Below are positions 45,462 to 54,241 of a stretch of DNA of 64,000 nt, in pieces (the first letter of the stretch is position 1; the number at the start of each line of letters is the position of its first letter). The translations under genes were made by a program, and so were the position numbers. The notes beneath the pieces are model-generated. The model saw only the letters and a list, made by a program, of their open reading frames with translations. It was not told the origin of the DNA and searched no databases. The stretch is from Mycobacterium interjectum (GTDB taxonomy: Bacteria > Actinomycetota > Actinomycetes > Mycobacteriales > Mycobacteriaceae): contig NZ_LT546237.1 of NCBI RefSeq assembly GCF_900078675.2, positions 4,456,672 to 4,520,671 on the forward strand, read 5' to 3'.

Positions 45462-46565
45462 ATGACAGATGCGCAGACGACGGTGGGGGTGGTCGCCGAG
45501 TCCGGGACCGACGAGCGGCGCGTCGCGTTGGTCCCCAAGGCGGTCGCGTCGCTGGTCGACAGCGGTGTGGCGGTGGTGGTCGAGGCGGGTGCGGGCGAAG
45601 GCGCCCTGCTTCCCGACGAGCTCTACACCGAGGCGGGGGCCAGCATCGGCGACGCCTGGGCCGCCGACGTGGTCGTCAAGGTCGCACCGCCGACGGCGGA
45701 CGAGGTCGGCAGGCTGCGCCGCGGGCAGACGCTGATCGGCTTCCTGGCTCCGCGGAATCCCGACAACCTGATCGGCGCGCTCACCGATGCCGGTGTGCAG
45801 GCGTTCGCGCTGGAGGCCATCCCGCGGATCTCGCGGGCCCAGGTGATGGACGCGCTGTCGTCGCAGGCCAACGTGGCCGGCTACAAGGCCGTGCTGCTGG
45901 CGGCCTCGGAGTCGACCCGGTTTTTCCCCATGCTGACGACGGCGGCGGGCACCGTGAAGCCGGCCTCCGTGCTGGTGCTCGGTGTCGGGGTCGCCGGGCT
46001 GCAGGCGCTCGCCACGGCCAAACGGCTGGGCGGGCGAACCTCCGGGTACGACGTGCGTCCGGAGGTGGCCGATCAGGTGCGGTCGGTGGGTGCGCAATGG
46101 TTGGACGTGGGCATCTCAAAAATCACAGCGGCCGGGGAGGGCGGGTACGCCCGCGAGCTCACCGAGGACGAACGGGCCCAGCAGCAGCAGGCGCTGGAAA
46201 AGGCGATCAGCGGTTTCGACGTGGTGATCACCACGGCGCTGGTGCCGGGCAAGCCCGCCCCGCGGCTGGTGACCGCCGCCGCCGTGGAGGCGATGAAGCC
46301 GGGCAGCGTGGTGGTGGACCTGGCCGGGGAGACCGGCGGCAACTGTGAACTCACGGAGCCGGGGCGGACGGTGGTCAAGCACGACGTCACCATCGCCGCG
46401 CCGCTGAACCTGCCGGCGACGATGCCCGAGCATGCCAGCGAGCTCTACAGCAAGAACATCACCGCGCTGCTGGACCTGTTGATCACCGACGGCAAGCTGG
46501 CGCCCGACTTCGACGACGAGGTCGTCGCCGCGGCCTGCGTCACCCGGACCCCCGCGGCCGGTTAG
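45462..46565 (+). CDS. pntAa: NAD(P) transhydrogenase subunit alpha, part 1
   Basis: A 367-residue NAD(H)-binding subunit (domain I) of the proton-translocating transhydrogenase, which makes NADPH from NADH using the proton gradient. Seen: ESGTDERRVALVPKAV at the N terminus, the Rossmann motif VLGVGVAGLQALATAKRLG and GYDVRPEVADQVRS. AAGGAAGTGG before ATG 45462 is the ribosome site. First of a three-gene operon identical in order to Rv0155-Rv0157. Confidence 0.96.
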   Translation: MTDAQTTVGVVAESGTDERRVALVPKAVASLVDSGVAVVVEAGAGEGALLPDELYTEAGASIGDAWAADVVVKVAPPTADEVGRLRRGQTLIGFLAPRNPDNLIGALTDAGVQAFALEAIPRISRAQVMDALSSQANVAGYKAVLLAASESTRFFPMLTTAAGTVKPASVLVLGVGVAGLQALATAKRLGGRTSGYDVRPEVADQVRSVGAQWLDVGISKITAAGEGGYARELTEDERAQQQQALEKAISGFDVVITTALVPGKPAPRLVTAAAVEAMKPGSVVVDLAGETGGNCELTEPGRTVVKHDVTIAAPLNLPATMPEHASELYSKNITALLDLLITDGKLAPDFDDEVVAAACVTRTPAAG

Positions 46566-46575
46566 AGAGGACTAA

Positions 46576-46902
46576 ATGTACGACGAGCTATTGGCCAACC
46601 TGGCGATCCTGGTCCTGTCGGGATTCGTCGGGTTCGCGGTGATTTCCAAGGTGCCCAACACCCTGCACACGCCGCTGATGTCGGGTACCAACGCCATCCA
46701 CGGCATCGTGGTGCTGGGCGCGCTGGTGGTCTTCGGGGAAGTCGAGCACCCCTCGCTCGCCGTGCAGATCATCCTGTTCGTCGCGGTGGTGTTCGGCACG
46801 CTGAACGTCATCGGCGGTTTCATCGTCACCGACCGGATGCTCGGCATGTTCAAGGGCAAAAAACGCGCCCCGGCGAAGATTGAGGAGCCGGCGGCGAAAT
46901 GA
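46576..46902 (+). CDS. pntAb: NAD(P) transhydrogenase subunit alpha, part 2
   Basis: A 108-residue membrane part of the split alpha subunit, with about three or four spans (LAILVLSGFVGFAVISKV, AIHGIVVLGALVVF, IILFVAVVFGTLNVIGGF). TPLMSGTNAIHGI is conserved across PntA. The ribosome site is GAGAGGA, 10 bp after pntAa. It overlaps pntB by 4 bp (ATGA). Confidence 0.95.
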   Translation: MYDELLANLAILVLSGFVGFAVISKVPNTLHTPLMSGTNAIHGIVVLGALVVFGEVEHPSLAVQIILFVAVVFGTLNVIGGFIVTDRMLGMFKGKKRAPAKIEEPAAK

Positions 46903-48323
46903 ACTACCTCGTCACCGTCCTCTACATCATCTCGTTCGCGCTCTTCATCTACGGCCTGATGGGCCTCACCGGCCCGAAGACGGCGGTGCGGGGGAACCTG
47001 ATCGCCGCGGTGGGCATGGCCATCGCGGTCGCCGCAACCCTGATCAAGATCCGGCACACCGAGTCGTGGGTGCTCATCATCGCCGGCCTCGTCGTGGGGG
47101 TCGTGCTCGGCGTGCCGCCGGCCCGGCTGACGAAGATGACGGCCATGCCGCAGCTGGTGGCGTTCTTCAACGGCGTCGGGGGCGGCACGGTCGCGCTGAT
47201 CGCACTGTCGGAATTCATTGAGACGAACGGCTTTTCGGCCTTCCAGCATGGCGAGTCCCCGACCGTGCACATCGTGGTGGCGTCGTTGTTCGCCGCGATC
47301 ATCGGGTCGATCTCGTTCTGGGGGTCGATCATCGCTTTCGGCAAGCTGCAGGAGATCATCTCGGGATCACCGATCGGCTTCGGCAGGGCCCAGCAACCGA
47401 TCAACCTGCTGCTGCTGGCGGGCGCGGTGGCCGCCGCGGTGGTTATCGGCTTGGGTGCGCATCCCGGCACCGGTGGGGTGTCGCTGTGGTGGATGATCGG
47501 CCTGCTGGCCGCCGCCGGCGTGCTCGGCCTGATGGTGGTGCTGCCCATCGGCGGCGCCGACATGCCGGTGGTCATTTCCCTGCTCAACGCGATGACCGGG
47601 CTGTCGGCCGCCGCGGCCGGCCTGGCGCTGAACAACACCGCGATGATCGTGGCGGGCATGATCGTCGGCGCCTCCGGTTCGATCCTGACCAACCTGATGG
47701 CCAAGGCGATGAACCGGTCGATCCCGGCGATCGTGGCGGGCGGATTCGGCGGCGGCGGCGTGGCGCCCAGTGGCGACGGCGGCGGCGACAAGCACGTCAA
47801 GTCGACGTCGGCCGCCGACGCGGCGATACAGATGGCCTACGCCAACCAGGTGATCGTGGTTCCGGGGTACGGCCTGGCCGTCGCGCAGGCCCAGCACGCG
47901 GTCAAGGACATGGCGTCGCTGCTGGAGGACAAGGGCGTGCCGGTGAAGTACGCCATCCACCCGGTCGCCGGCCGCATGCCCGGGCACATGAACGTGCTGT
48001 TGGCCGAGGCCGAGGTCGACTACGACGCGATGAAAGACATGGACGACATCAACGACGAGTTCGCGCGCACCGACGTCGCCATCGTCATCGGCGCCAACGA
48101 CGTCACCAACCCCGCGGCCCGCAACGAGACGTCCAGCCCGATCTACGGCATGCCGATCCTCAACGTGGACAGGGCGAAGTCGGTGATCGTCCTCAAGCGC
48201 TCGATGAACTCGGGCTTCGCGGGCATCGACAACCCGCTGTTCTATGCCGACGGCACGACGATGCTGTTCGGGGACGCGAAGAAGTCGGTGACCGAGGTCG
48301 CCGAGGAACTCAAAGCGCTATAG
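46899..48323 (+). CDS. pntB: NAD(P) transhydrogenase subunit beta
   Basis: A 474-residue beta subunit. The N-terminal 270 residues form about eight or nine membrane spans that carry the proton path. The C-terminal domain III binds NADP(H): VPGYGLAVAQAQHAVKDM, HPVAGRMPGHMNVLLAEA, VIGANDVTNPAARN and SMNSGFAGIDNPLF are all intact. Co-translated with pntAb. The stop is 3 bp from a convergent micro-gene. Confidence 0.96.
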   Translation: MNYLVTVLYIISFALFIYGLMGLTGPKTAVRGNLIAAVGMAIAVAATLIKIRHTESWVLIIAGLVVGVVLGVPPARLTKMTAMPQLVAFFNGVGGGTVALIALSEFIETNGFSAFQHGESPTVHIVVASLFAAIIGSISFWGSIIAFGKLQEIISGSPIGFGRAQQPINLLLLAGAVAAAVVIGLGAHPGTGGVSLWWMIGLLAAAGVLGLMVVLPIGGADMPVVISLLNAMTGLSAAAAGLALNNTAMIVAGMIVGASGSILTNLMAKAMNRSIPAIVAGGFGGGGVAPSGDGGGDKHVKSTSAADAAIQMAYANQVIVVPGYGLAVAQAQHAVKDMASLLEDKGVPVKYAIHPVAGRMPGHMNVLLAEAEVDYDAMKDMDDINDEFARTDVAIVIGANDVTNPAARNETSSPIYGMPILNVDRAKSVIVLKRSMNSGFAGIDNPLFYADGTTMLFGDAKKSVTEVAEELKAL

Positions 48324-48326
48324 CGG

Positions 48327-48452
48327 TTAAACGGGCGGGTAGGCCGGCGGCGGGTACCCGTTGCCGTCGATGACGCCGCGCAGACCCCACGGCACGTACT
48401 TGAAGAAGAACTCGATCTCGTCGCTTGCGTCATAGTCCGGACTCGGATCCAT
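48327..48452 (-). CDS. Conserved 41-residue protein (Rv0157A-like)
   Basis: The small frame begins MDPSPDYDASDEIEFFFKYV and ends in a proline-rich GNGYPPPAYPPV. A strong ribosome site (GAGGTGGGG) precedes ATG 48452. Position and size match Rv0157A (42 residues as I recall), between pntB and a TetR gene, which supports coding. The aromatic cluster EFFFKYVPWGLRG suggests a peripheral membrane or protein-binding surface. Function unknown. Confidence 0.72.
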   Translation of the reverse strand: MDPSPDYDASDEIEFFFKYVPWGLRGVIDGNGYPPPAYPPV

Positions 48453-48541
48453 GTCCCCACCTCTCGACTCGCGACCAGTTCGACACATCATCGTAGTCGC
48501 AGAGGCGCCGAAGCGATAGGCGCCGGTGGCCTTAAACTGTC

Positions 48542-48551
48542 CAACTAGTTG
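48542..48551. promoter_or_regulatory. Palindrome CAACTAGTTG upstream of TetR gene
   Basis: A perfect 10-bp palindrome in the 161-bp divergent gap between the micro-gene and the Rv0158-like TetR gene, 62 bp before its ATG. GGCGCC repeats at 48504-48509 and 48519-48524 flank a possible second element. It is a candidate autoregulatory operator. Confidence 0.45.
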
Positions 48552-48613
48552 ATTGGTACTTTGCCTTATCCGGGCCTGACACCGGGCCCCGGCAGCGACG
48601 ATAGAGAGTACGA

Positions 48614-49237
48614 ATGCCATCCGAGAACGGGCTGACCCGCCGCGAGGAGTTGCTGGCCGTTGCCACCAAGCTGTTCGCCGCGCGCGGCTATCACGGCACC
48701 CGGATGGACGACGTCGCCGATGTGATCGGCCTGAACAAGGCGACCGTCTATCACTACTACGCCAGCAAGTCGCTGATCCTGTTCGACATCTACCGCCAGG
48801 CGGCCGAGGGCACCCTGGCCGCCGTGCACGACGATCCGTCCTGGACGGCCCGCGAGGCGCTGTACCAGTACACCGTCCGCCTGCTCACCGGGATCGCGGC
48901 CAATCCGGAGCGGGCCGCCGTCTACTTCCAGGAGCAGCCCTACATCACCGAGTGGTTCACCAGCGAGCAGGTCGCCGAGGTCCGCGAGAAGGAGGCCCAG
49001 GTCTACGAGCACGTGCACGGGCTCATCGACCGCGGCATCGCCAGCGGGGAGTTCTTTCAGTGCGACTCGCATGTGGTGGCCCTGGGCTACATCGGGATGA
49101 CGCTGGGCAGCTATCGATGGCTGCGGCCCAGCGGGCGGCGCACCGCCAAGGAGATCGCCGCCGAGTTCAGCACCGCGCTACTGCGGGGGCTGATCCGCGA
49201 CGAGTCGATCCGCAACAGTTGCCCGCTCGGGCCGTAG
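48614..49237 (+). CDS. TetR family regulator (Rv0158 homologue)
   Basis: A 207-residue TetR protein with helix-turn-helix RMDDVADVIGLNKATVYHYYASKS. The ATG follows GAGAG. It is divergent from the 41-residue gene and convergent with the third PE-PPE gene, 12 bp away. Ligand and targets unknown. Confidence 0.93.
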   Translation: MPSENGLTRREELLAVATKLFAARGYHGTRMDDVADVIGLNKATVYHYYASKSLILFDIYRQAAEGTLAAVHDDPSWTAREALYQYTVRLLTGIAANPERAAVYFQEQPYITEWFTSEQVAEVREKEAQVYEHVHGLIDRGIASGEFFQCDSHVVALGYIGMTLGSYRWLRPSGRRTAKEIAAEFSTALLRGLIRDESIRNSCPLGP

Positions 49238-49249
49238 TTCAACCGAGAG

Positions 49250-50698
49250 TCAGCCGAAATTGGGCGGCGGAATGAGGTGCAGCACATTGCCGGTCGCTCC
49301 GCTCAACAGAGATAGCAGCGTCGTGCTCGACTGGCCGAACGAGACATTGAGGCCGGGATCGATCGACGGGACCCACGGGTAGGTGTTCGGGAAGTACGAC
49401 GGCGACAACAGTCCCGCTTCCACCCCGATTTCGACCGCGGCGCCGTAGGGACCCTGCACGGCGCCCAGGGCCAGGTCGGGGATGACCGTGAAAGGATTCG
49501 GTAGGTCGAACAGCCCGGCGGGGGTCGGAACGTTCGCATAGTTGGCGCCGGGTCCGTAGTCGCCGTAGCCCAGGTCGACGAGCACCCGCAGATCCGGCTG
49601 GAAGATGTCGGCGATCGGCGGGCCGGCGTAGGGGATGGCGCGGATCGGCTCCAGCAGCGGCAGGTTCTGGGACATGAGCATGTAGTACTTCGTGCTGCCG
49701 GTGTAGTCGGGCGAGGTCGGCAACTGGACAGCGGTGCCGACCGAGGTGGCCGAGAGGTCCGGGTAGCTGCCATGGACAAAGAAGTAGCCCATGAAGGCGT
49801 TGAGATCGGAGACGAGGTTGAGCGGGTACTGGGGCAGGTCGGCGATGCCGTCGTATTGGAGGGTGTAAATCGACGTCGGATACGGGGAATTCGGCGGGGT
49901 CGCGCCGTTGAACGCCACGTCCAGGAACGGGATGTAGAAGCCGGGGAAGCGCTCCAGGATCCCGCCGACGGGGTTGTTGGGATCGCCGATCAGCGTGAAA
50001 TTCAACTGACCCTGATAGGGCGAGCCCGCGGCCATGAGGTTCCGTATTTCATTGGTGGCGATCGTGGCGCTCTGCGAGTAGCCGAACACGACGGCGTGGT
50101 TGTTCGATTGGTTGAAGAGCGTCGAGTTGATCGCGTTGTCCAGCAGCGTGACGCCCTTGGCGACGGACTGGCCGAACGTCAGGTTGCCAAGGCCCGGCGT
50201 CACCGGCCAGAACTGTTCGGGCGTGAACACGCCTTGGACGATCGCTGAGCCGAAAACCGGTTTGATGTAGGAGTTGTAGACGCTGTTTGCGTAGAAGGGG
50301 TCCGGTTGGGGGTTGTTGGTGCCGCCCATGATCAACGCGTACAGCGGGTCCCCGGGGGCCAACTGCACCACCGTCGGCGAGCCGGTGCCGGTGGACGTGC
50401 CCGTGAGAAGCGCCGCGTTGGCGGCCTCGGTTTGGGCGTAGGTGCTCGCCGCGGCCTCCAGGGCCCGGGTGAATTCGGCCTGGAAAGTGATGGCGTGGGA
50501 GAGGGTCGCTTGATAATGCCGGCCATAGCCGCCGAAGAGATTCGCGATGGCCGCCGACACCTCGTCCTCGGCCGCCGCCAGCAAACCGGTTGTCTGGCCC
50601 GCCGCGCCGGCGCGGGCGGCGTTGACCGCCGACCCGATTGTTTGCACATCTGCGGCCGCCGAGGCCAGCGTGTCCGGGGTGCTGATTAATTGCGACAT
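49250..50698 (-). CDS. PE family protein with PE-PPE hydrolase domain (3)
   Basis: A 482-residue protein like Rv0159c/Rv0160c. The PE domain starts MSQLISTPDTLASAAADVQ and carries the export signal YAQTE; the hydrolase elbow is GYSQS with LIGDPNNPVGGILERFPG after it. ATG 50698 has a good ribosome site (GGACGGGGAG). M. tuberculosis has two such genes here, this genome one. The 134-bp upstream gap contains a leader similar to the second PE gene. Confidence 0.95.
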   Translation of the reverse strand: MSQLISTPDTLASAAADVQTIGSAVNAARAGAAGQTTGLLAAAEDEVSAAIANLFGGYGRHYQATLSHAITFQAEFTRALEAAASTYAQTEAANAALLTGTSTGTGSPTVVQLAPGDPLYALIMGGTNNPQPDPFYANSVYNSYIKPVFGSAIVQGVFTPEQFWPVTPGLGNLTFGQSVAKGVTLLDNAINSTLFNQSNNHAVVFGYSQSATIATNEIRNLMAAGSPYQGQLNFTLIGDPNNPVGGILERFPGFYIPFLDVAFNGATPPNSPYPTSIYTLQYDGIADLPQYPLNLVSDLNAFMGYFFVHGSYPDLSATSVGTAVQLPTSPDYTGSTKYYMLMSQNLPLLEPIRAIPYAGPPIADIFQPDLRVLVDLGYGDYGPGANYANVPTPAGLFDLPNPFTVIPDLALGAVQGPYGAAVEIGVEAGLLSPSYFPNTYPWVPSIDPGLNVSFGQSSTTLLSLLSGATGNVLHLIPPPNFG

Positions 50699-50832
50699 CT
50701 CCCCGTCCTTCCCCACAGACTGGGACCCCGACCGGTCACACGGGACTTACCCGCGACCGTGGGTATTAGGTACTGACCGAGACTAGAGCCGTCCCGCCGG
50801 GAAATCCCGCGTTTTGCGCAAGTTTGCCCGGG

Positions 50833-51729
50833 CTACATTGGCGCGTTTTTCAAATGCCGGTCGAGGAACGCGAGCTGGTCTTCCACCACGCGCTCGAACG
50901 CGTCGTCGACATAGATCGCAAAGTGGCCCTCGGGGTACATCCTCACCTCCCCGCGCGGCGCCTTGGCCGCGTAGCGCAAGGTGGGGACCGGGGGTGCCAC
51001 CGAGTCGGCTTCGCAGACGCAGAACAGGATCGGGCAGCCGATCTTCGCGGCGGCGCGCCCCGGCCGGTAGGTGATGACCTTCAGGGCCAACCGCGCGGCG
51101 ACCTCGTTCGGCACCGTTTTGCCCTCGGGGACCAGCCGCATGTAGCCGGGGTAGACGTCGGGGGCGTTCATCAACGCGACCTCACCCGGCTTGCCCGCCG
51201 CGGCCACCATCACCGGTGACCGGCCGAACCGGGCCGCGATGAGGTCGCGCGCCGCCAGGGCACCGATACGCGCGAAGATCACCGGGCTGAGCGTGCGCGC
51301 GGACGCGACGCCGTCGGTGAACGGGCACTGTGCCACGACGGCCTTGATGCTTGGCAGCCGCGCCGCCGTCGCGATGACGTGGCCGCCGCCAAACGAGGTG
51401 CCCCACAAGCCGATTCGATCCCGATCGATGCCCTCCAGGGCGCGCCCGTAAGCCACCGCCGCCGCCCAGTCCGCGAGCTGCATCTTGATGTCGAGCAGTT
51501 GGCGCGGCCGGCCCCCGCTATCGCCGAAGTTGCGGTAGTCGAACACCAGGCAGGCGTAGCCGGCGGCGCTGAATCGCTCGGCATAGGCGTCCAGTCGCAT
51601 GGTGCGCACCGCGCCCAGCCCGTGCGCCATCACCAGCAGAGGCGCCGGATCGGCGCTCGCGGGCCTATAGAGCCACGCGCTGATCCGGTCGTCGCCGGAT
51701 GCGAATTGGACGTCCTCGCGGTGTGCCAC
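50833..51729 (-). CDS. Alpha/beta hydrolase
   Basis: A 298-residue serine hydrolase with HGLGAVRTMRLDAYAERFSAAG, nucleophile motif GTSFGGG, acid in CEADSVAPP and His in PEGHFAIY. It resembles dienelactone hydrolase/acetylxylan esterase-type enzymes fused into catabolic clusters; the substrate is unknown. It starts at a GTG (51729) without a strong ribosome site. It is divergent from the dehydrogenase gene across 104 bp. Not in this place in M. tuberculosis. Confidence 0.9.
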   Translation of the reverse strand: MAHREDVQFASGDDRISAWLYRPASADPAPLLVMAHGLGAVRTMRLDAYAERFSAAGYACLVFDYRNFGDSGGRPRQLLDIKMQLADWAAAVAYGRALEGIDRDRIGLWGTSFGGGHVIATAARLPSIKAVVAQCPFTDGVASARTLSPVIFARIGALAARDLIAARFGRSPVMVAAAGKPGEVALMNAPDVYPGYMRLVPEGKTVPNEVAARLALKVITYRPGRAAAKIGCPILFCVCEADSVAPPVPTLRYAAKAPRGEVRMYPEGHFAIYVDDAFERVVEDQLAFLDRHLKNAPM

Positions 51730-51833
51730 AGCGCTTCAATTCTGCCCGGTGCCGGGTCGGGCTCGGTAGGCGCCTGAGAAATAGTGGACTACTGTCTAGA
51801 AACGTTTCGAGCGTTCGAGGGACGGAGACTCTG

Positions 51834-52934
51834 ATGGCCATCCGCGTCGCGCACGTCGGCACCGGAAATGTCGGGGGCCTGGCCCTGGCCGAACTGGTCA
51901 CCAACCCGCAGTTCGAACTGACGGGCGTGTGCGTCTCCACGCCGGAGAAGGTCGGCAAGGATGCCGGGGAACTGTGCGGCGTCGGCCTGGACGCCGCGAC
52001 CGTGACGGGCGTCGCCGCCGTCGGAGACCTCGACGCGATCCTGGCCACCACGCCGGAGTGCGTCGTCTACTGCGCGATGGGCGACACCCGCCTGCCCGAC
52101 GCGATGGCGGACGTGATGCGCATCTTGGCCGCCGGGATCAACGTCGTCGGATCGTCGCCGGGGTTGCTGCAGTACCCGTGGGGTGTGATGCCCGGCAAGT
52201 ACATCGCCCGCGTCGAAGACGCTGCGCGGCAAGGAAATTCGAGCGTCTTCATCACCGGCGTCGATCCCGGTTTCATCAACGACCTCATTCCGTTCGCGCT
52301 GGCCGGCACCTGTCAAAGCATCGAGCAGGTGCGCTGCATGGAGATCGCCGACTACGCCACCTACGACGGCGCCGAGGTCATGCACTACATGGGATTCGGC
52401 AGGCCGCTGGACGAGATGCCGATGCTGCTGCAGCCCGGGGTGCTCAGCATCGCCTGGGGGACGGCGATCCGGCAGCTGGCGGCCGGCCTCGGCATCGAGA
52501 TCGACGAGATCGCCGACTCGTGCCAGCGCGAACCGGCGCCCGAGGACTTCGAGATCGCGGTCGGGCCGGTGGCCAAGGGCACCATGGCCGCGCTGCAGTT
52601 CGAGATCCGCGGCATGTCCGGCGGCCGCCCGGCGATCGTCGTCGAGCACATCACCCGGTTGCGCCCCGACCTCCGACCCGACTGGCCGCAGCCGGCTTCC
52701 GGCGGCGGCTCCTATCGCGTCGAAATCACCGGGGAGCCGTCCTACGCCGTCGACGTCGTTCCGAGCAGCCGCAAGGGCGACCACAACCACGCCGCGATCG
52801 TCGGCGCGGCCGGGCGCATCGTCAACGCCATCCCGTCGGTGATCGCGGCCCCGCCCGGCATCCGGACCACCCTCGACCTGCCGCTGGTCACCGGCAAAGG
52901 TCTTTACGCACCGAACAACCTGATAGTCACGTAA
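51834..52934 (+). CDS. DapB-like NAD(P)-dependent dehydrogenase
   Basis: A 366-residue protein with a dihydrodipicolinate reductase-like N-terminal Rossmann domain (VAHVGTGNVGGLALAELV) and a C-terminal region unlike DapB. In mycobacteria such proteins are common beside lipid and steroid degradation genes. The frame is open further upstream but ATG 51834 begins the domain. In the upstream region GAAACGTTTC (51799-51808) is a perfect palindrome followed by CGTT(T)CGAG direct repeats. An SDR gene follows 15 bp later. Confidence 0.88.
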   Translation: MAIRVAHVGTGNVGGLALAELVTNPQFELTGVCVSTPEKVGKDAGELCGVGLDAATVTGVAAVGDLDAILATTPECVVYCAMGDTRLPDAMADVMRILAAGINVVGSSPGLLQYPWGVMPGKYIARVEDAARQGNSSVFITGVDPGFINDLIPFALAGTCQSIEQVRCMEIADYATYDGAEVMHYMGFGRPLDEMPMLLQPGVLSIAWGTAIRQLAAGLGIEIDEIADSCQREPAPEDFEIAVGPVAKGTMAALQFEIRGMSGGRPAIVVEHITRLRPDLRPDWPQPASGGGSYRVEITGEPSYAVDVVPSSRKGDHNHAAIVGAAGRIVNAIPSVIAAPPGIRTTLDLPLVTGKGLYAPNNLIVT

Positions 52935-52949
52935 TCGAAAGGAGTCCCG

Positions 52950-53690
52950 GTGGGACGGGTCGACGGCAAAGTTGCGCTCATCAGTGGTGGCGCCCGGGGG
53001 ATGGGCGCCTCGCACGCCCGGATTCTCGTGGAAGAGGGCGCCAAGGTGGTGATCGGCGACATCCTCGATGACGAGGGCAAGGCGCTGGCCGACGAGCTCG
53101 GTGACGCGGCGCGCTACGTCCACCTCGACGTCACCCAGCCCGACCAGTGGGACGCCGCGGTGGCGACGGCGACCGGCGAATTCGGCAAGCTCAACGTGTT
53201 GGTCAACAACGCCGGCATCGTGGCGCTGGGGCAGCTGAGGAACTTCGATCTGGGCAAGTGGCAGAGGGTGATTGACGTCAACCTGACCGGCACCTTCCTG
53301 GGCATGCGGGTGGCCGTCGATCCCATGACCGAGGCCGGGGGCGGCTCGATCATCAACGTCTCGTCGATCGAGGGACTGCGCGGCGCGCCCGCGGTGCATC
53401 CGTACGTCGCGTCGAAATGGGCGGTGCGGGGCCTGGCCAAGTCGGCGGCGCTGGAACTCGCGCCATTCAACATCCGGGTCAACTCGATACACCCCGGTTT
53501 CATCCGCACCCCGATGACCGCCAAGCTGCCCGAGGACATGGTCACCGTTCCGCTGGGCCGCCCGGGCGAGTCGCGGGAAGTGTCGACGTTCGTGCTGTTC
53601 CTCGCCAGCGACGAGTCGTCCTACACGACCGGCAGCGAGTTCGTCATGGACGGCGGGCTGGTGACCGACGTGCCGCACAAGCAGTTCTGA
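52950..53690 (+). CDS. Short-chain dehydrogenase, Rv2002/FabG3-like
   Basis: A 246-residue SDR. SGGARGMGASH (cofactor loop), ARYVHLDVTQPDQW, NNAGI, catalytic Ser in NVSSIEG and Tyr-X3-Lys in YVASKWA are all present. It strongly resembles Rv2002, a 3-alpha,20-beta-hydroxysteroid dehydrogenase, so a steroid or hydroxyacyl substrate is possible. GTG 52950 follows GAAAGGAG. Forms an operon with the DapB-like gene. Confidence 0.92.
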   Translation: MGRVDGKVALISGGARGMGASHARILVEEGAKVVIGDILDDEGKALADELGDAARYVHLDVTQPDQWDAAVATATGEFGKLNVLVNNAGIVALGQLRNFDLGKWQRVIDVNLTGTFLGMRVAVDPMTEAGGGSIINVSSIEGLRGAPAVHPYVASKWAVRGLAKSAALELAPFNIRVNSIHPGFIRTPMTAKLPEDMVTVPLGRPGESREVSTFVLFLASDESSYTTGSEFVMDGGLVTDVPHKQF

Positions 53691-53730
53691 AACCTTCCCC
53701 GATCCCGCCCCTATTCGACGTGTGTTTAGG

Positions 53731-53746
53731 CCCCGCGATCGCGGGG
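53731..53746. promoter_or_regulatory. Perfect 16-bp palindrome upstream of whiB-like gene
   Basis: CCCCGCGATCGCGGGG is self-complementary without a spacer. It lies 41 bp after the SDR stop and 51 bp before the WhiB-like start. It may be an operator or part of a terminator; a GTTT at 53724 and GGGGA after 15 bases loosely resemble a SigF promoter across it. Confidence 0.5.
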
Positions 53747-53797
53747 AATCACGCATTGACCTGCGGGGGCCCTCGGGCCGGAAGAAGGGATCAGCTC

Positions 53798-54217
53798 ATG
53801 TCGGTGTCAACCCTTGCCGGTCGCAGACGCTACGGCACGGGTGTCCGGGGGGTGGTCCGCAGCGCGGACGCGGACGACCCGGCTCGGTGGGTGTCGAGAG
53901 CGTTGTGCACCGATACGGACGCCGACGGCCTCTTCGTCACCGGTGCCGCCCAGCGCAAGGCCGCGGCGTTCTGCCGGCACTGCCCGGTCATGCGGGAGTG
54001 CGCGGCAGAAGCGTTGGACAACAATGTGGAATTCGGTGTGTGGGGCGGCATGACGGAACGCCAACGGCGAGCCCTACTGCAGCGGCACCCCGAGGTGGCG
54101 TCCTGGTCGAACTTCCTGAGCACGGTGGAGTCCGCTGAATTGCGCCGCGTGCTGCGGGTCGGGGGACGCCCGGCCGTGGCGTCCGGCGCGGAAGACATGT
54201 CGCTGTTCTGGATCTAG
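53798..54217 (+). CDS. WhiB-like [4Fe-4S] transcription factor
   Basis: A 139-residue Wbl protein. Four cluster cysteines are intact, Cys37, Cys59, Cys62 and Cys68 (C-X21-C-X2-C-X5-C), followed by the GVWGG turn (80-84) and a basic region TERQRRALLQRH. It has an extended C terminus of about 45 residues. Wbl proteins bind the primary sigma factor and respond to O2, NO or redox. Its length is like WhiB5, but I cannot assign it. GAAGGGA is the ribosome site. Confidence 0.93.
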   Translation: MSVSTLAGRRRYGTGVRGVVRSADADDPARWVSRALCTDTDADGLFVTGAAQRKAAAFCRHCPVMRECAAEALDNNVEFGVWGGMTERQRRALLQRHPEVASWSNFLSTVESAELRRVLRVGGRPAVASGAEDMSLFWI

Positions 54218-54227
54218 CCCGGCGGTG

Positions 54228-54241
54228 CTATAACCGCGAGC
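54228..54241 (+). promoter_or_regulatory. Extended -10 promoter, leaderless start
   Basis: TGCTATAAC contains an extended -10 (TATAAC at 54228-54233), eight bases before ATG 54242. It indicates separate, leaderless transcription of the FAD-linked oxidase gene. Confidence 0.55.

Noticed and set aside
51789..53756. 655-codon minus-strand frame opposite the DapB-like and SDR genes
   Set aside because: Antisense to two genes with full motifs; no domain or ribosome site seen.
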